A stretch of 64,000 nt of DNA. Source: Clostridiaceae bacterium (GTDB lineage: Bacteria > Bacillota > Clostridia > Oscillospirales > Acutalibacteraceae). The notes under the pieces were generated by a model. It made no database searches. It was not told the origin of the DNA and was given only the letters and a program-made list of their open reading frames with translations. The first letter of the stretch is position 1. Every line of letters begins with the position of its first letter. The stretch is from positions 25,302 to 89,301 of the forward strand of contig JAEEHB010000044.1 in NCBI GenBank assembly GCA_016280595.1. The letters are read 5' to 3'. Shown here in pieces: positions 38,026-47,097 of this stretch. Made by a program: the position numbers and the translations under genes.

Positions 38026-38646
38026 TCAGTCATCCTCCCTGTAGATTTCGTTTCTGTCAAGCGCGCTCTTTATATCGGACCAGCCGTAGCCGAGCCGCTG
38101 AAGCGCCGCGACCGTCCTTTTGATGCCTTTTTCGTCCGCAAGGTTTCTTCTGAATTTACCCGCGAGCAGAGCATCAATCTCATCGGCGGGGTTTAATTCA
38201 AGGGCTTCGACAACCTCGTCCGCAAGGGCTCTGTCAACCCCTTTTGCGGCGAGTTCCCTGCGTATGCCCGCCTTGCTCATATGTTTTGAGGAAATAAGCC
38301 TTTGGGCAAAGTTTTCGGCAAAGCGGCGGTCGCTGACATAGCCGTATTCTTCAAGTTTGTCAAGCGCGGCACTCACATATTCCTTTTTGTGACCCTTTGC
38401 CGTAAGTTTCTGAAATAGAGTTCTGCGGCTGTTGTCGCCGTAAGAAAGAATATTGAGCCCGGAAATAAAAGCGCTTCTTGAACCTATGTCAAAAAGAAAT
38501 TTTTCTTCCTCCTCACTTTCCGTAATCTCGGTCATTTTTGAGTAAGGGGAAGAATACCAGTATTCTCCGTCAACGGTGAACTTATAGTCACCGTCAACGG
38601 AGATATGAATTTTATTTCGTTTTCCGGCTGAAGCGGAAATCTTCAT
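38026..38646 (-). CDS. recX: RecX-family regulator of RecA
   Basis: 206 aa. RecX-type tandem three-helix repeats: SRRTLFQKLTAKGH, YVSDRRFAENFAQRLISSKHMSKAGIRRELAAKGV and a third weaker repeat. RecX binds RecA filaments and limits their activity. The first 60 residues are a beta-rich extension typical of the Firmicutes RecX. Starts 3 nt after recA stop; a GAGGA box sits within the recA 3' end. Confidence 0.93.
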   Translation of the reverse strand: MKISASAGKRNKIHISVDGDYKFTVDGEYWYSSPYSKMTEITESEEEEKFLFDIGSRSAFISGLNILSYGDNSRRTLFQKLTAKGHKKEYVSAALDKLEEYGYVSDRRFAENFAQRLISSKHMSKAGIRRELAAKGVDRALADEVVEALELNPADEIDALLAGKFRRNLADEKGIKRTVAALQRLGYGWSDIKSALDRNEIYREDD

Positions 38647-38649
38647 TTA

Positions 38650-39759
38650 TTATTCGTCCTCTTCAACCACTATATCGAGTTTGGCTCTTGCGCCCTTTCC
38701 CGATACGGGAACTTCGGGCTTTGCGGGAGCATCGTCTGCGGCGGCCTTTTTGGTGACCTTTTTACTTTCGCTCTCCTGCTTGATGGCGGCAAGAACTTTT
38801 TCTTCAACTTCCTTTGAAATTGCTTCGTCGGAGGCGAAGAGATCCTTTACGGAATCCTTGCCCTGACCGATCTTTCTGCCGTCGTACGAGAACCAGGAGC
38901 CGCTCTTCTGGATGATATTGTATTTCACGGCAAGGTCGATAAGTTCGCCTTCCCTCGAAATGCCTTTGCCGTAGTAGATATCAAACTCTGCCTCTCTGAA
39001 CGGAGGAGCAACCTTGTTCTTTACAATCTTGCACCTTGTTCTGTTACCTATCACTTCGCCGCCGGTAACCTTGATGGACTCAACCCTGCGCACTTCAAGA
39101 CGCATTGTGGCGTAGAACTTGAGGGCGCGGCCGCCTGTGGTAACCTCGGGGTTGCCGTAGATAACGCCGACCTTTTCACGAAGCTGGTTGATAAAGATGA
39201 TGATGGTGTTGGACTTTGAAACGGCGCCCGCAATCTTTCTCATTGCCTGAGACATAAGACGGGCGTGAGCGCCTACGTGGCTGTCACCCATTTCGCCCTC
39301 TATTTCGGAGCGGGGAACAAGGGCGGCAACGGAGTCAACAACGATGATGTCTATAGCACCGGAGCGCACAAGAGCCTCGGCTATTTCGAGAGCCTGCTCG
39401 CCGTCGTCGGGCTGGGAAACAAGCAGAGAATCAACGTCAACGCCGAGATTTGCGGCATAGACGGGATCAAGAGCGTGCTCGGCATCAATAAAGGCTGCCT
39501 CGCCGCCCTGCTTCTGAGCCTGAGCAATAGCGGAAAGAGCGAGGGTGGTTTTACCCGAAGACTCGGGTCCGTAAATCTCGACTATTCTGCCTTTGGGCAG
39601 GCCGCCGATACCGGTGGCAACGTCAAGAGAAAGGGAGCCGGTGGGGATTGCTTCCACATTGAGGCTGGAATTCTGACCCAAGCGCATGATGGAACCCTTA
39701 CCGTAGGTTTTTTCGATCTTTTCAAGAGCAGTTTCCAGGGCTTTTTGCTTTTCTGACAT
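38650..39759 (-). CDS. recA: RecA recombinase
   Basis: 369 aa. ATP-dependent strand-exchange protein. Walker [10 protein letters not shown] at residues 64-72, Walker [13 protein letters not shown]-binding loops ([32 protein letters not shown]) and a Lys/Ala-rich, then acidic C-terminal tail (about 328-369). ATG start with CGGAGGA. Promoter at 39794-39822. I saw no LexA-like palindrome near the promoter, so SOS control is not evident. Confidence 0.98.
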   Translation of the reverse strand: MSEKQKALETALEKIEKTYGKGSIMRLGQNSSLNVEAIPTGSLSLDVATGIGGLPKGRIVEIYGPESSGKTTLALSAIAQAQKQGGEAAFIDAEHALDPVYAANLGVDVDSLLVSQPDDGEQALEIAEALVRSGAIDIIVVDSVAALVPRSEIEGEMGDSHVGAHARLMSQAMRKIAGAVSKSNTIIIFINQLREKVGVIYGNPEVTTGGRALKFYATMRLEVRRVESIKVTGGEVIGNRTRCKIVKNKVAPPFREAEFDIYYGKGISREGELIDLAVKYNIIQKSGSWFSYDGRKIGQGKDSVKDLFASDEAISKEVEEKVLAAIKQESESKKVTKKAAADDAPAKPEVPVSGKGARAKLDIVVEEDE

Positions 39760-39793
39760 ATTTTCTTCCTCCGAATATTATTATTACTATTAA

Positions 39794-39822
39794 ATTCTAT
39801 CACTTCGCTTAAAAAAAATCAA
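39794..39822 (-). promoter_or_regulatory. Sigma-A promoter of recA
   Basis: Minus strand TTGATT (39817-39822), 17-nt spacer, TAGAAT (39794-39799); 34 nt before the ATG. Confidence 0.72.
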
Positions 39823-39904
39823 CTGTTTTTTTCATTTTATGAAGAAAAAATAATAAAAATAAGAGAAAAAAATAAAAAACATTAAAGCTGTTTGAAAAAA
39901 ACAC

Positions 39905-39933
39905 TTGCATTTTGCCGAATTATCTGTTAAAAT
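39905..39933 (+). promoter_or_regulatory. Sigma-A promoter of rpmB
   Basis: TTGCAT (39905-39910), 17-nt spacer, TAAAAT (39928-39933), 34 nt before the ATG. Between this and the recA promoter (39823-39904) there is only an A/T-rich stretch. Confidence 0.75.
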
Positions 39934-39967
39934 GCCTACTGTTAATCACAAAAAGGAGGTGTGGCAC

Positions 39968-40156
39968 ATGGCAAAATGTGAATTCTGCGGTAAAGATGTG
40001 TCGTTCGGCATCAAGGTTTCCCATTCACACAGACGTTCAAACAGAACCTGGAAACCCAACGTAAAAAGAGTCAAAGCCGTTGTAAACGGTACCCCCAAGA
40101 GAGTATATGTCTGCACCCGTTGCCTTCGCTCCGGTAAGGTTACCAGAGCAGTCTGA
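39968..40156 (+). CDS. rpmB: 50S ribosomal protein L28
   Basis: 62 aa, normal length. Zinc-binding form with CxxC pairs CEFC (near residue 4) and CTRC (about residues 50-53); internal SHSHRRSNRTWKPNVKRVKA is the universal L28 core. AAGGAGG upstream of the ATG. Monocistronic, with its own promoter and terminator. Confidence 0.98.
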   Translation: MAKCEFCGKDVSFGIKVSHSHRRSNRTWKPNVKRVKAVVNGTPKRVYVCTRCLRSGKVTRAV

Positions 40157-40180
40157 TTGCTTTCAATTTAACAGATGATT

Positions 40181-40210
40181 AAGGAGCCGCTCGGCGGTTC
40201 CTTTTTCTTT
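40181..40210 (+). terminator. Terminator of rpmB
   Basis: AAGGAGCCGC / GCGGTTCCTT stem with one G-U pair and a 3-nt loop, then TTTTTCTTTT. Confidence 0.88.
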
Positions 40211-40250
40211 TCGCCCGAAGGTTTGTCAATGCACATTTTGACCAAAGAAA

Positions 40251-40279
40251 TAGTGGATTCGGCGCCTGCCCGTCCACTA
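40251..40279. repeat. Isolated inverted repeat in the rpmB-dnaD gap
   Basis: TAGTGGA / TCCACTA, 7-bp perfect arms with a 15-nt loop containing GGCGCC. Not followed by a U tract and not recognised. A TATAAT at 40348-40353 with a poor -35 (TTTAAT, 17-nt spacer) probably drives the next gene. Confidence 0.35.
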
Positions 40280-40382
40280 CAGATTGTGGTTTGCATATCT
40301 TAATGTAGAAATTAAAGAAAACAGTTTAATATATATTATTTTTATTGTATAATACAGGGCAGGAAATGAAAGGAGGGAAAAT

Positions 40383-41390
40383 ATGAAATACACCGTAAGC
40401 GCGTCAATGCTCGAAAACGGATTCACCGTGCCTAACGATATTGCCGATAAGCATCTAAGGCTTGTGGGCGGCGAGCAGATAAAAGTACTTCTCCTCCTTT
40501 TAAGGCATCCCGGCAAAGACTGGAGCACCGACGATATTTCGTCAAAACTCAAACTCACCCGCGAGGAAGTTGAGGACTGCCTGCAGTACTGGATTCTCAC
40601 CGGTGTTATCGCCGAAAGCGGCAGCACAGATGACGGCAAGCCAAAAGAATATATACCCAAAAAGCCCGCCGACAAACCCGCCGCAAAACCCGCGGAAAAG
40701 GAAAGCGCTTCCCCCGTTGAGTATTCAAGACCGGGGCAGGAAGAAATTGCCGTACGCATAAGCGAAAGCAAAGAAATATCCGGAATGTTTGCGGACCTCC
40801 AGCAGATACTCGGCAGGACAATCGGCTATGACGGCCAGTGCACCTTCCTTCTGCTGCACGACAGATTCGGACTTCCGCCCGAGGTAATCTATATGCTCGC
40901 CGACTACTGTGTGAAAAACGGCAAGAGCGGATACAGTTACATTGAGGCCGTAGGCAAAAACTGGGCGCACGACGAAATCGACACAGTGGAAAAGGCGGCT
41001 GAAAAAATCGAGTCGCTCGGTAAGACGGAGCAGTTCTGGAAGAAGTTTTTACTTGCTACCTCGCTCAAAAATCCCAAGCCCACTCAGAAGCAGCTGCCTT
41101 ACCTTGAAAAATGGCTCTACCGTCAGAAAATGAGTTTTGAAATGATACTCAAAGCATATGAAGAGATGGCGGATCACACGGGCGGCATCAGTTTCGCCTA
41201 TATGGATAAAGTTATAGACGGCTGGTTTGCATCGGGCTTCACAAGCGTAAACGAGGTTGAAAACGCGAAAAAGACAAAGGCCGAAGCGCGCTCTGCCGCG
41301 GCAGACTCCTCAGCCTCATATAATTTGGACAATTTCGTAAAGAATTCGATAAACAACAAACCTGTTTATAAGAGGAAGAAGAAAAAATGA
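40383..41390 (+). CDS. DnaD/DnaB-type primosome protein
   Basis: 335 aa. N-terminal winged-helix (about 25-80: LLLLRHPGKDWSTDDISSKLKLTREEVEDCLQ), a Pro/Ala/Lys-rich linker (about 85-110), then DnaB_2/DnaD C-terminal domains containing the YxxxIxxxW-like helices (residues about 150-300), and a basic tail RKKKKK. Such proteins load the replicative helicase with the DnaI/DnaC ATPase, which is encoded next with a 4-nt overlap. AGGAGGG upstream of the ATG. Confidence 0.85.
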   Translation: MKYTVSASMLENGFTVPNDIADKHLRLVGGEQIKVLLLLLRHPGKDWSTDDISSKLKLTREEVEDCLQYWILTGVIAESGSTDDGKPKEYIPKKPADKPAAKPAEKESASPVEYSRPGQEEIAVRISESKEISGMFADLQQILGRTIGYDGQCTFLLLHDRFGLPPEVIYMLADYCVKNGKSGYSYIEAVGKNWAHDEIDTVEKAAEKIESLGKTEQFWKKFLLATSLKNPKPTQKQLPYLEKWLYRQKMSFEMILKAYEEMADHTGGISFAYMDKVIDGWFASGFTSVNEVENAKKTKAEARSAAADSSASYNLDNFVKNSINNKPVYKRKKKK

Positions 41391-42367
41391 GTTATCCGAA
41401 AGAAGTAATTATGCAGGCAAACGCTCTTACCGCAAAACGCAGGGCTGACGCCGAGCAGATTCAGAGAATAAGGCATACCGAAATCACCGCGAAAGTGCCC
41501 GACGTTGCCAAATACGAAGCGGAACTTGCAAAGACGGGTCTTGAAGTGGTGAGAGCCCTCACTATGGGTGAAGACGCCGAAAAATACATAAAAGGTCTTG
41601 CAAAACAGAATCTTCATATTCAGGAACTTATCGGCAACGAACTTGAAAAGGCGGGCTATCCGCGCGATTATCTCAAAACTCCCTACACCTGCTCCGTCTG
41701 CAGTGACACGGGCTTTGTGGAAGGCGTTGCTTGCGAGTGCAGAAAGGCGCTGCTCAAAGAACTGAATGTCGCGCGCCTTGAAAAAGTTTCCCCCGCAAGA
41801 TACTGCCGCTTTGACAACTTCGATGTCAGCCTCTATGACAGCACGGTTGACCCGAGATACGGCTTTTCTCCGAGAGAAAGAATGGGCGATATATTTGAAT
41901 ACTGCAGGTGCTATGCGGATGACTTTGACGAATCATCCTGCTCGCTCTATATGCACGGCGCGACGGGGCTTGGTAAAACCCATCTCTCGCTCGCGATTGC
42001 AAATGTTGCCTGCGCAAAGGGCTTCAATGTGCTCTATTACCCCGCTCACAACCTGCTGAGCCTGCTTGAAAAGGAAAAATTCAGCGGAAACTCCGGCGAA
42101 ACAGAGCAGGAAGTGCTTGACTGCGACCTGCTTATAATCGACGACCTCGGCTCGGAGTTTTCAACTCAGTTCACGGTTTCGGCGCTTTATAACATAATCA
42201 ACACCCGCTTTAACCTTTCAAAGCCGGTAATCATAAGCACTAATCTCAATGAGGAAGAACTCGAAAAGAGATACACCCAGAGAGTTACTTCAAGGATTAT
42301 CGGATACTGCGAATCCCTGCTCTTTGTAGGCAGAGATGTAAGACAGATCAAAAGTGAAATGCAATAA
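41387..42367 (+). CDS. DnaI/DnaC-type helicase-loader ATPase
   Basis: 326 aa. N-terminal helical helicase-binding part with a zinc-binding Cys cluster (CSVCSDTG, then CEC at about 100-115), then AAA+ domain: Walker A GATGLGKTH (about 192-200), Walker B LLIIDDLGSE, sensor region STNLNEEEL and arginine-containing RYTQRVTSRI. Loads the replicative helicase at origins. Start overlaps the DnaD-like stop (ATGA). The zinc cluster near the N terminus resembles that of DnaI. Confidence 0.9.
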   Translation: MSYPKEVIMQANALTAKRRADAEQIQRIRHTEITAKVPDVAKYEAELAKTGLEVVRALTMGEDAEKYIKGLAKQNLHIQELIGNELEKAGYPRDYLKTPYTCSVCSDTGFVEGVACECRKALLKELNVARLEKVSPARYCRFDNFDVSLYDSTVDPRYGFSPRERMGDIFEYCRCYADDFDESSCSLYMHGATGLGKTHLSLAIANVACAKGFNVLYYPAHNLLSLLEKEKFSGNSGETEQEVLDCDLLIIDDLGSEFSTQFTVSALYNIINTRFNLSKPVIISTNLNEEELEKRYTQRVTSRIIGYCESLLFVGRDVRQIKSEMQ

Positions 42368-42389
42368 TACTTAAGCAGAGGAATACACA

Positions 42390-44555
42390 ATGGATATAAA
42401 CTCCCGTCTCGCAAAACTTTTCAGCCTTCAGCAGTGGCAGGTGGATAACGTGGTCAAACTGCTTGACGACGGCAACACCGTGCCCTTTATAGCGCGATAC
42501 AGAAAAGAGGCTCACGGCACTCTCGACGACCAGATAATCAGAGAACTGTCGGAGAAACTTGAATACTTAAGAAATCTTGAAAAGCGCCGCGAAGAAGTAC
42601 GCTCGCTCATTGACGCGCAGGAAAAACTGACCGACGAAATAAGCGCGGCTCTTGACAAAGCGGAAACAATCACGGAAATTGACGATATTTACCGCCCGTT
42701 CAGACCCAAGAGAAAAACGAGGGCATCCGTCGCAAAAGAAAAAGGACTTGAGCCGCTTGCCCTTGCCATCTATGAGCAGAAAGCGGACTCCCCCGCCCCC
42801 ATCGAAATGGCGCAGGCTTACATTGACGAAGAAAAAGGCGTTGCCACAGCGGAAGAGGCGCTTCAGGGCGCGCTCGACATAATCGCCGAAAACATTTCGG
42901 ATGACGCCGACATAAGACGCAGGCTCAGAAATCTTTTCACCGTTATAGGCGTTGTGAACAGCACGGCGGTTGACAAAAACGCCGAAAGCGTTTACACCAA
43001 CTACTATGATTTCAGCGAGCCGGTCAGCAAGGTTGCGGGTCACAGAGTGCTCGCCATTGACAGAGGCGAAAAAGAGAAGTTTCTCAAGGTATCCGTAACG
43101 CTTGACAGAGTAAAAGCCGCGAATATCATCACCGGCGCCACCCTCAACCCCGCGGGCTCGCCCTGCACCGAAGCAGTGAGAGACGCGGGCACTGACGCTT
43201 ATGACAGACTGATTTACCCCTCAATCGAGAGAGAAATCAGAAATATGCTCACAGAAAAGGCGGCTTCAGGTGCAATAAAAGTTTTTGCGCTCAACACAAA
43301 GGAGCTGCTGCTTCAGCCGCCCGTTAAAGGCAAAACCGTTATCGGTCTCGACCCCGGTTACAGGACGGGCTGCAAGGTTGCCGTTGTTGACAGAACGGGA
43401 AAGGTGCTTGACACGGGAGTAATATATGTAACTCACTCCGAGGCGCAGAGAGACCAGGCGAAGGTATATATAAAGAGCCTCATCGCGAAGCATAAGGCTG
43501 ACTGCATTTCAATCGGCAACGGCACGGCATCAAAGGAAACCGAGATGTTTGCCGCCGAGGTGCTTAAAGAGATAAGCGCAAAAGTTTCATATATGGTTGT
43601 AAGCGAAGCGGGTGCTTCGGTTTACTCAGCATCAAAACTTGCGGCGAAGGAATTCCCCGATTACGATGTTTCGCTCAGGAGCGCCGTATCAATCGCAAGG
43701 CGTCTTCAGGACCCGCTCGCGGAACTTGTGAAAATAGACCCCAAAGCGATAGGCGTAGGTCAGTATCAGCACGATATGCCGCCCAAAGAACTTGACGCCG
43801 CTCTTGACGCTGTGGTCGAGGACGCCGTTAACTCTGTAGGCGTTGACCTCAACACGGCATCCGCTCCCCTGCTCGCGAGAGTTTCCGGCATCAACACGAA
43901 TATCGCCGCAAATATAGTCACTTTCAGAGATGAGAACGGCGAATTCTCAAGCAGGACTCAGCTTAAAAAAGTGCCCAAACTCGGCCCGAAAGCGTTTGAG
44001 CAGTGCGCGGGCTTCCTGAGAATTGCGGAGAGCAAGGACGCTTTTGACAACACGGGCGTTCACCCCGAAAGTTATGAAGCGGCAAAGGCTCTGCTGAAAC
44101 TCTTCTCATATACGACCGCCGATATAGGCACGCCGGAAATCGCCGCTATCAAGGACAATGTGGCTCTGCTAGGTGAAGAAAAGGTTGCCGAAAAACTCGG
44201 CATAGGCGTGCCCACGCTCAAAGATATTGTAAAAGAACTTATCGCCCCGGGCCGCGACCCGAGAGATGAACTTCCCCCGCCCATGCTCAGGACCGACGTT
44301 ATGGATATCAAGGACCTTAAGCCCGGCATGGAGATGAAGGGCACGGTCAGAAATGTAACGGACTTCGGAGCGTTTGTTGACATAGGCGTACACGAGGACG
44401 GCCTCGTTCACATTTCGCAGATTACCGACAGATACATAAAGCATCCTTCCGAGGTGCTCAAAGTCGGTATGGTTGTTACCGTATGGGTGCTCAATGTGGA
44501 TACAAACCGCAACCGCATTGCGCTCACGATGAACGAAAAGAAACGCCCCGTATAA
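42390..44555 (+). CDS. tex: Tex, S1-domain RNA-binding transcription accessory protein
   Basis: 721 aa, close to the typical 720-780. N-terminal helical region with FIARYRKEAHG, then a YqgF/RNase H-like domain containing GLDPGYRTGCKVAVVD, helix-hairpin-helix segment VGVDLNTASAPLLARVSGI (DNA/RNA contact), and a C-terminal S1 domain (about 640-715: GMEMKGTVRNVTDFGAFVDIGVHEDGLVHIS). Binds nucleic acid and aids transcription under stress. It starts 22 nt after the helicase loader gene. Ends at a bidirectional terminator. Confidence 0.95.
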   Translation: MDINSRLAKLFSLQQWQVDNVVKLLDDGNTVPFIARYRKEAHGTLDDQIIRELSEKLEYLRNLEKRREEVRSLIDAQEKLTDEISAALDKAETITEIDDIYRPFRPKRKTRASVAKEKGLEPLALAIYEQKADSPAPIEMAQAYIDEEKGVATAEEALQGALDIIAENISDDADIRRRLRNLFTVIGVVNSTAVDKNAESVYTNYYDFSEPVSKVAGHRVLAIDRGEKEKFLKVSVTLDRVKAANIITGATLNPAGSPCTEAVRDAGTDAYDRLIYPSIEREIRNMLTEKAASGAIKVFALNTKELLLQPPVKGKTVIGLDPGYRTGCKVAVVDRTGKVLDTGVIYVTHSEAQRDQAKVYIKSLIAKHKADCISIGNGTASKETEMFAAEVLKEISAKVSYMVVSEAGASVYSASKLAAKEFPDYDVSLRSAVSIARRLQDPLAELVKIDPKAIGVGQYQHDMPPKELDAALDAVVEDAVNSVGVDLNTASAPLLARVSGINTNIAANIVTFRDENGEFSSRTQLKKVPKLGPKAFEQCAGFLRIAESKDAFDNTGVHPESYEAAKALLKLFSYTTADIGTPEIAAIKDNVALLGEEKVAEKLGIGVPTLKDIVKELIAPGRDPRDELPPPMLRTDVMDIKDLKPGMEMKGTVRNVTDFGAFVDIGVHEDGLVHISQITDRYIKHPSEVLKVGMVVTVWVLNVDTNRNRIALTMNEKKRPV

Positions 44556-44574
44556 AACATTCAGATAAAAGATT

Positions 44575-44603
44575 AAGGACTGAGATTATTCTCAGTCCTT
44601 TTC
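44575..44603. terminator. Bidirectional terminator between tex and the nitroreductase gene
   Basis: AAGGACTGAG / CTCAGTCCTT, 10-bp perfect stem, ATTATT loop, then TTCGTTT; A-rich on the other side. The 5' arm begins with the same AAGGACTG as the CTGCAG terminators at 647, 14238 and 57816. Confidence 0.85.
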
Positions 44604-44605
44604 GT

Positions 44606-45178
44606 TTACTTTATTATTATTTCCTCAAGACTTCTCTTGGGTACATAGTGTGTGCCTTCCGCGTCTCTGTAATATGCGGTGGATTTGCTCTCACCGACAT
44701 CGGTGAGCACCACTTTTTCTTTCGGCTTGCCGAGAGCAAGGCAGAGGTCGATTGAATACTTTTCGGTGTCGATGCCGAAATACTCCGCAAACAGCGGCCT
44801 GTTGATATTGCCGAGCATACAGCCGCCGTAGCCTTTTTCTGCCGCGCCGAGCATAATGGTCTGTGCGCAGATGCCGTCGTCTCTGTCCATCTTTCTGCCG
44901 ATTGAATTATCACACAGGATGATTATATATGCCGACGGGCGCTCGCCCTGCTCGGGTCCGTCCCAGTCCTTTAAGAGCCCTGCCCAGCCGAGAGTCGAAA
45001 AGACTTTTTCGCACTCTTCTTCGCCGGTAATTATCATATATTTGAGCGGCTGAGTATTGCCTGTTGAAGGGGTATAGCGCGTAAGGTCAACAAGTTCTCT
45101 CAGTTCGCTCTCCGGGATTTTCACATCCTGATAAAAGCGCCTGTAGGAGCGGTTTTTAAGAAGAATATCTTTAAGCAT
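44606..45178 (-). CDS. Nitroreductase-family FMN protein
   Basis: 190 aa. FMN-binding nitroreductase fold: NRSYRRFYQD (N-terminal FMN-phosphate contact), YTPSTGNTQPLKYMIIT, GAAEKGYGGCMLGNINRP and LALGKPKEK. Uses NAD(P)H to reduce nitro groups, quinones or related acceptors; the real substrate is unknown. ATG 45178 was chosen because AAGGTG sits upstream; it overlaps the end of rfbB by 8 nt, so it is the last gene of a five-gene operon. Longer upstream frame rejected. Confidence 0.9.
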   Translation of the reverse strand: MLKDILLKNRSYRRFYQDVKIPESELRELVDLTRYTPSTGNTQPLKYMIITGEEECEKVFSTLGWAGLLKDWDGPEQGERPSAYIIILCDNSIGRKMDRDDGICAQTIMLGAAEKGYGGCMLGNINRPLFAEYFGIDTEKYSIDLCLALGKPKEKVVLTDVGESKSTAYYRDAEGTHYVPKRSLEEIIIK

Positions 45179-46193
45179 ATTTTTCACCTTCGGTTTTGTT
45201 ATAAACAAGATAATTGCCCGAAAGGATATCGTCGGTCCACGCTTTGTTTTCGAGATACCAGTCAATCGTCATCGCGATGCCGCTCTCAAAATCAATCTGC
45301 GGAAGCCAGCCGAGTTCGCGGCTGATTTTGGCGGGGTCAATGGCGTAGCGAAGGTCGTGCCCCGCTCTGTCGGTAACATAGGAGATAAGGTCGTAAGGTT
45401 TGCCGAGACGGTCAAGTATGATTTTTACAACATCTATATTCTGCTTTTCATTGTGACCGCCTACATTATACACTTCGCCCTCTCTGCCCTTTTCGATTAT
45501 CAGGTCAACGGCTCTGCAGTGGTCGTCAACATGGAGCCAGTCTCTTACATTGAGACCTTTGCCGTAAACGGGCAGGGGCTCGTCTTTGAGCGCCTTTGCA
45601 ATCATAAGAGGAATCAGTTTTTCGGGAAACTGGTACGGACCGTAATTGTTGGAGCAGCGTGAAACAGTGACGGGGAGGCCGTATGTGCGGTAATATGCAA
45701 GGACAAGCAAATCCGCGCCCGCCTTTGACGATGAATAGGGGCTGGATGTGTGAATCGGAGTTTCTTCGGTAAAGAATAAATCGGGTCTGTCAAGCGGAAG
45801 GTCGCCGTAAACTTCGTCAGTTGAAATCTGATGAAACCTCTTTATGCCGTACTTTCTGCACGCGTCAAGCAGGCAGAGGGTGCCCATAACATTGGTTTCA
45901 ACAAATATACCCGGGTTTTCTATCGACCTGTCAACATGACTCTCGGCGGCGAAATTGACAGCGACATCAAACTTTTCTTTTTCAAAAAGAGCGTTCACAT
46001 ATTCTCTGTCCGATATGCTTCCGCACGCAAAGCGGAAATTCGGCTGAGAGAGAGCGGACTCAATGTTTTTAAAGTTACCCGCATAAGTGAGGCTGTCAAG
46101 GCAGACATATTCGTAATCGGGGTGTTTTTTCAGCATATAGGAAATAAAGTTGGAGCCGATAAAGCCGGCGCCGCCGGTGATTAGCATCTTCAT
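45171..46193 (-). CDS. rfbB: dTDP-glucose 4,6-dehydratase
   Basis: 340 aa. Extended SDR: Rossmann GGAGFIGSNF, catalytic STDEVYGD (Thr-Asp-Glu, unique to this dehydratase), YSSSKAGAD (Tyr-x3-Lys), SRCSNNYGPYQFPEKLIP, and VYGKGLNVRDWLHVDDHCRA. Produces dTDP-4-keto-6-deoxyglucose, precursor of dTDP-rhamnose and other cell-surface sugars. No other dTDP-rhamnose genes are next to it; the upstream galT supports nucleotide-sugar context. Starts inside the exonuclease gene (4-nt overlap), with GGGAGGG upstream. Confidence 0.96.
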   Translation of the reverse strand: MKMLITGGAGFIGSNFISYMLKKHPDYEYVCLDSLTYAGNFKNIESALSQPNFRFACGSISDREYVNALFEKEKFDVAVNFAAESHVDRSIENPGIFVETNVMGTLCLLDACRKYGIKRFHQISTDEVYGDLPLDRPDLFFTEETPIHTSSPYSSSKAGADLLVLAYYRTYGLPVTVSRCSNNYGPYQFPEKLIPLMIAKALKDEPLPVYGKGLNVRDWLHVDDHCRAVDLIIEKGREGEVYNVGGHNEKQNIDVVKIILDRLGKPYDLISYVTDRAGHDLRYAIDPAKISRELGWLPQIDFESGIAMTIDWYLENKAWTDDILSGNYLVYNKTEGEKYA

Positions 46194-47074
46194 TCTTCAT
46201 TTCCCTCCCTTTCGTCTTCGCCGGTGTCACTGTCATCAAGCACGGTGACAACTTTTTTATAATCAACTCTGTCATACAGTTTTTTGAACCGCACTCTGAC
46301 GGAGTATGTGACATCGCAGTTTTTGCAGTAGAACGCCGCCCTGAAATACTGACAGCTGAACTTCCACGGAACTGTCATTTTGCAGAGTTCACCGCAGGAG
46401 TCACAGCGGTGTTCAAGTCTTTTTCTGTCAACAAGCGGGCTGTCGATATTTTTGATTATCTTTGCTTTATAGAGCAGCCTGCCGTAAAACTCCCCGTTGC
46501 ACTCAAGGACTTCTTTCGGAAAGCGCTCTCTGTCATAAATCACTTCGAATATATCGGCAGTCATACGGGCATCGTCCAGCGCTCTGTGGTGCGCAAAGTG
46601 CTCCGTGTCTATTCCGCACTCTCGCGCGGCATCCACAAGGCTGGTCTGCCTGCCGGGGTTTGAGGAATTCACGCGCTGAAAATAACGCTGAAGGTCGCAA
46701 TAATTCTTAAGAAAAGGGATTACCTTGATGCCGTTAAGATAAGAATAGTTTTCAAGCAATACCCTTATATCACTGTCACCCCAAGTGATAATGACGGTAT
46801 CTTCGATTTTGCCTAACCAGTTTCTGAAAAGGGAAAACACTTTTGTAAAGGGAAGGCCTGCCAGGATATCGTCGTTTGTGAGGTTGGTCAGTCTTTTGAC
46901 ACTGCCCCGCAGTTTGCGGCCTATCTGTGAGCGGATGATATACGAAAACTCGTCAATGTTATTGAAATCCTCATCAAGTTTCACGGCGCCGATTTCGATA
47001 ATCTCATTAATGAATCCCGCCGTTTTCTTGGCGTAAGTGTTATTCCACTCCAGATCTACAACTACATATTGCAT
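46190..47074 (-). CDS. DEDDh 3'-5' exonuclease with C-terminal Cys-rich domain
   Basis: 294 aa. N-terminal exonuclease fold (DnaQ/RNase T-type): VVVDLEW (first D and E), the middle Asp in ITWGDSDIR, HHRALDDARMTADIF with the catalytic His and last Asp. The C-terminal 100 residues carry CxxC pairs (CDSCGELC and CKNC), probably a zinc finger, followed by a basic region and acidic tail. It may process DNA or RNA; the substrate is unknown. Encoded between galT (23 nt) and rfbB (overlap), without an obvious functional link to either. Confidence 0.85.
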   Translation of the reverse strand: MQYVVVDLEWNNTYAKKTAGFINEIIEIGAVKLDEDFNNIDEFSYIIRSQIGRKLRGSVKRLTNLTNDDILAGLPFTKVFSLFRNWLGKIEDTVIITWGDSDIRVLLENYSYLNGIKVIPFLKNYCDLQRYFQRVNSSNPGRQTSLVDAARECGIDTEHFAHHRALDDARMTADIFEVIYDRERFPKEVLECNGEFYGRLLYKAKIIKNIDSPLVDRKRLEHRCDSCGELCKMTVPWKFSCQYFRAAFYCKNCDVTYSVRVRFKKLYDRVDYKKVVTVLDDSDTGEDEREGNEE

Positions 47075-47097
47075 CTGTTACCTGCTTTCAGTTTGCT

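Noticed and set aside
39760..39900. SOS (LexA) box upstream of recA
   Set aside because: No GAAC-N4-GTTC-like palindrome found near the promoter.
40251..40279. tRNA-like element from the inverted repeat in the rpmB-dnaD gap
   Set aside because: Lacks T-loop and anticodon-arm features; only one 7-bp stem.
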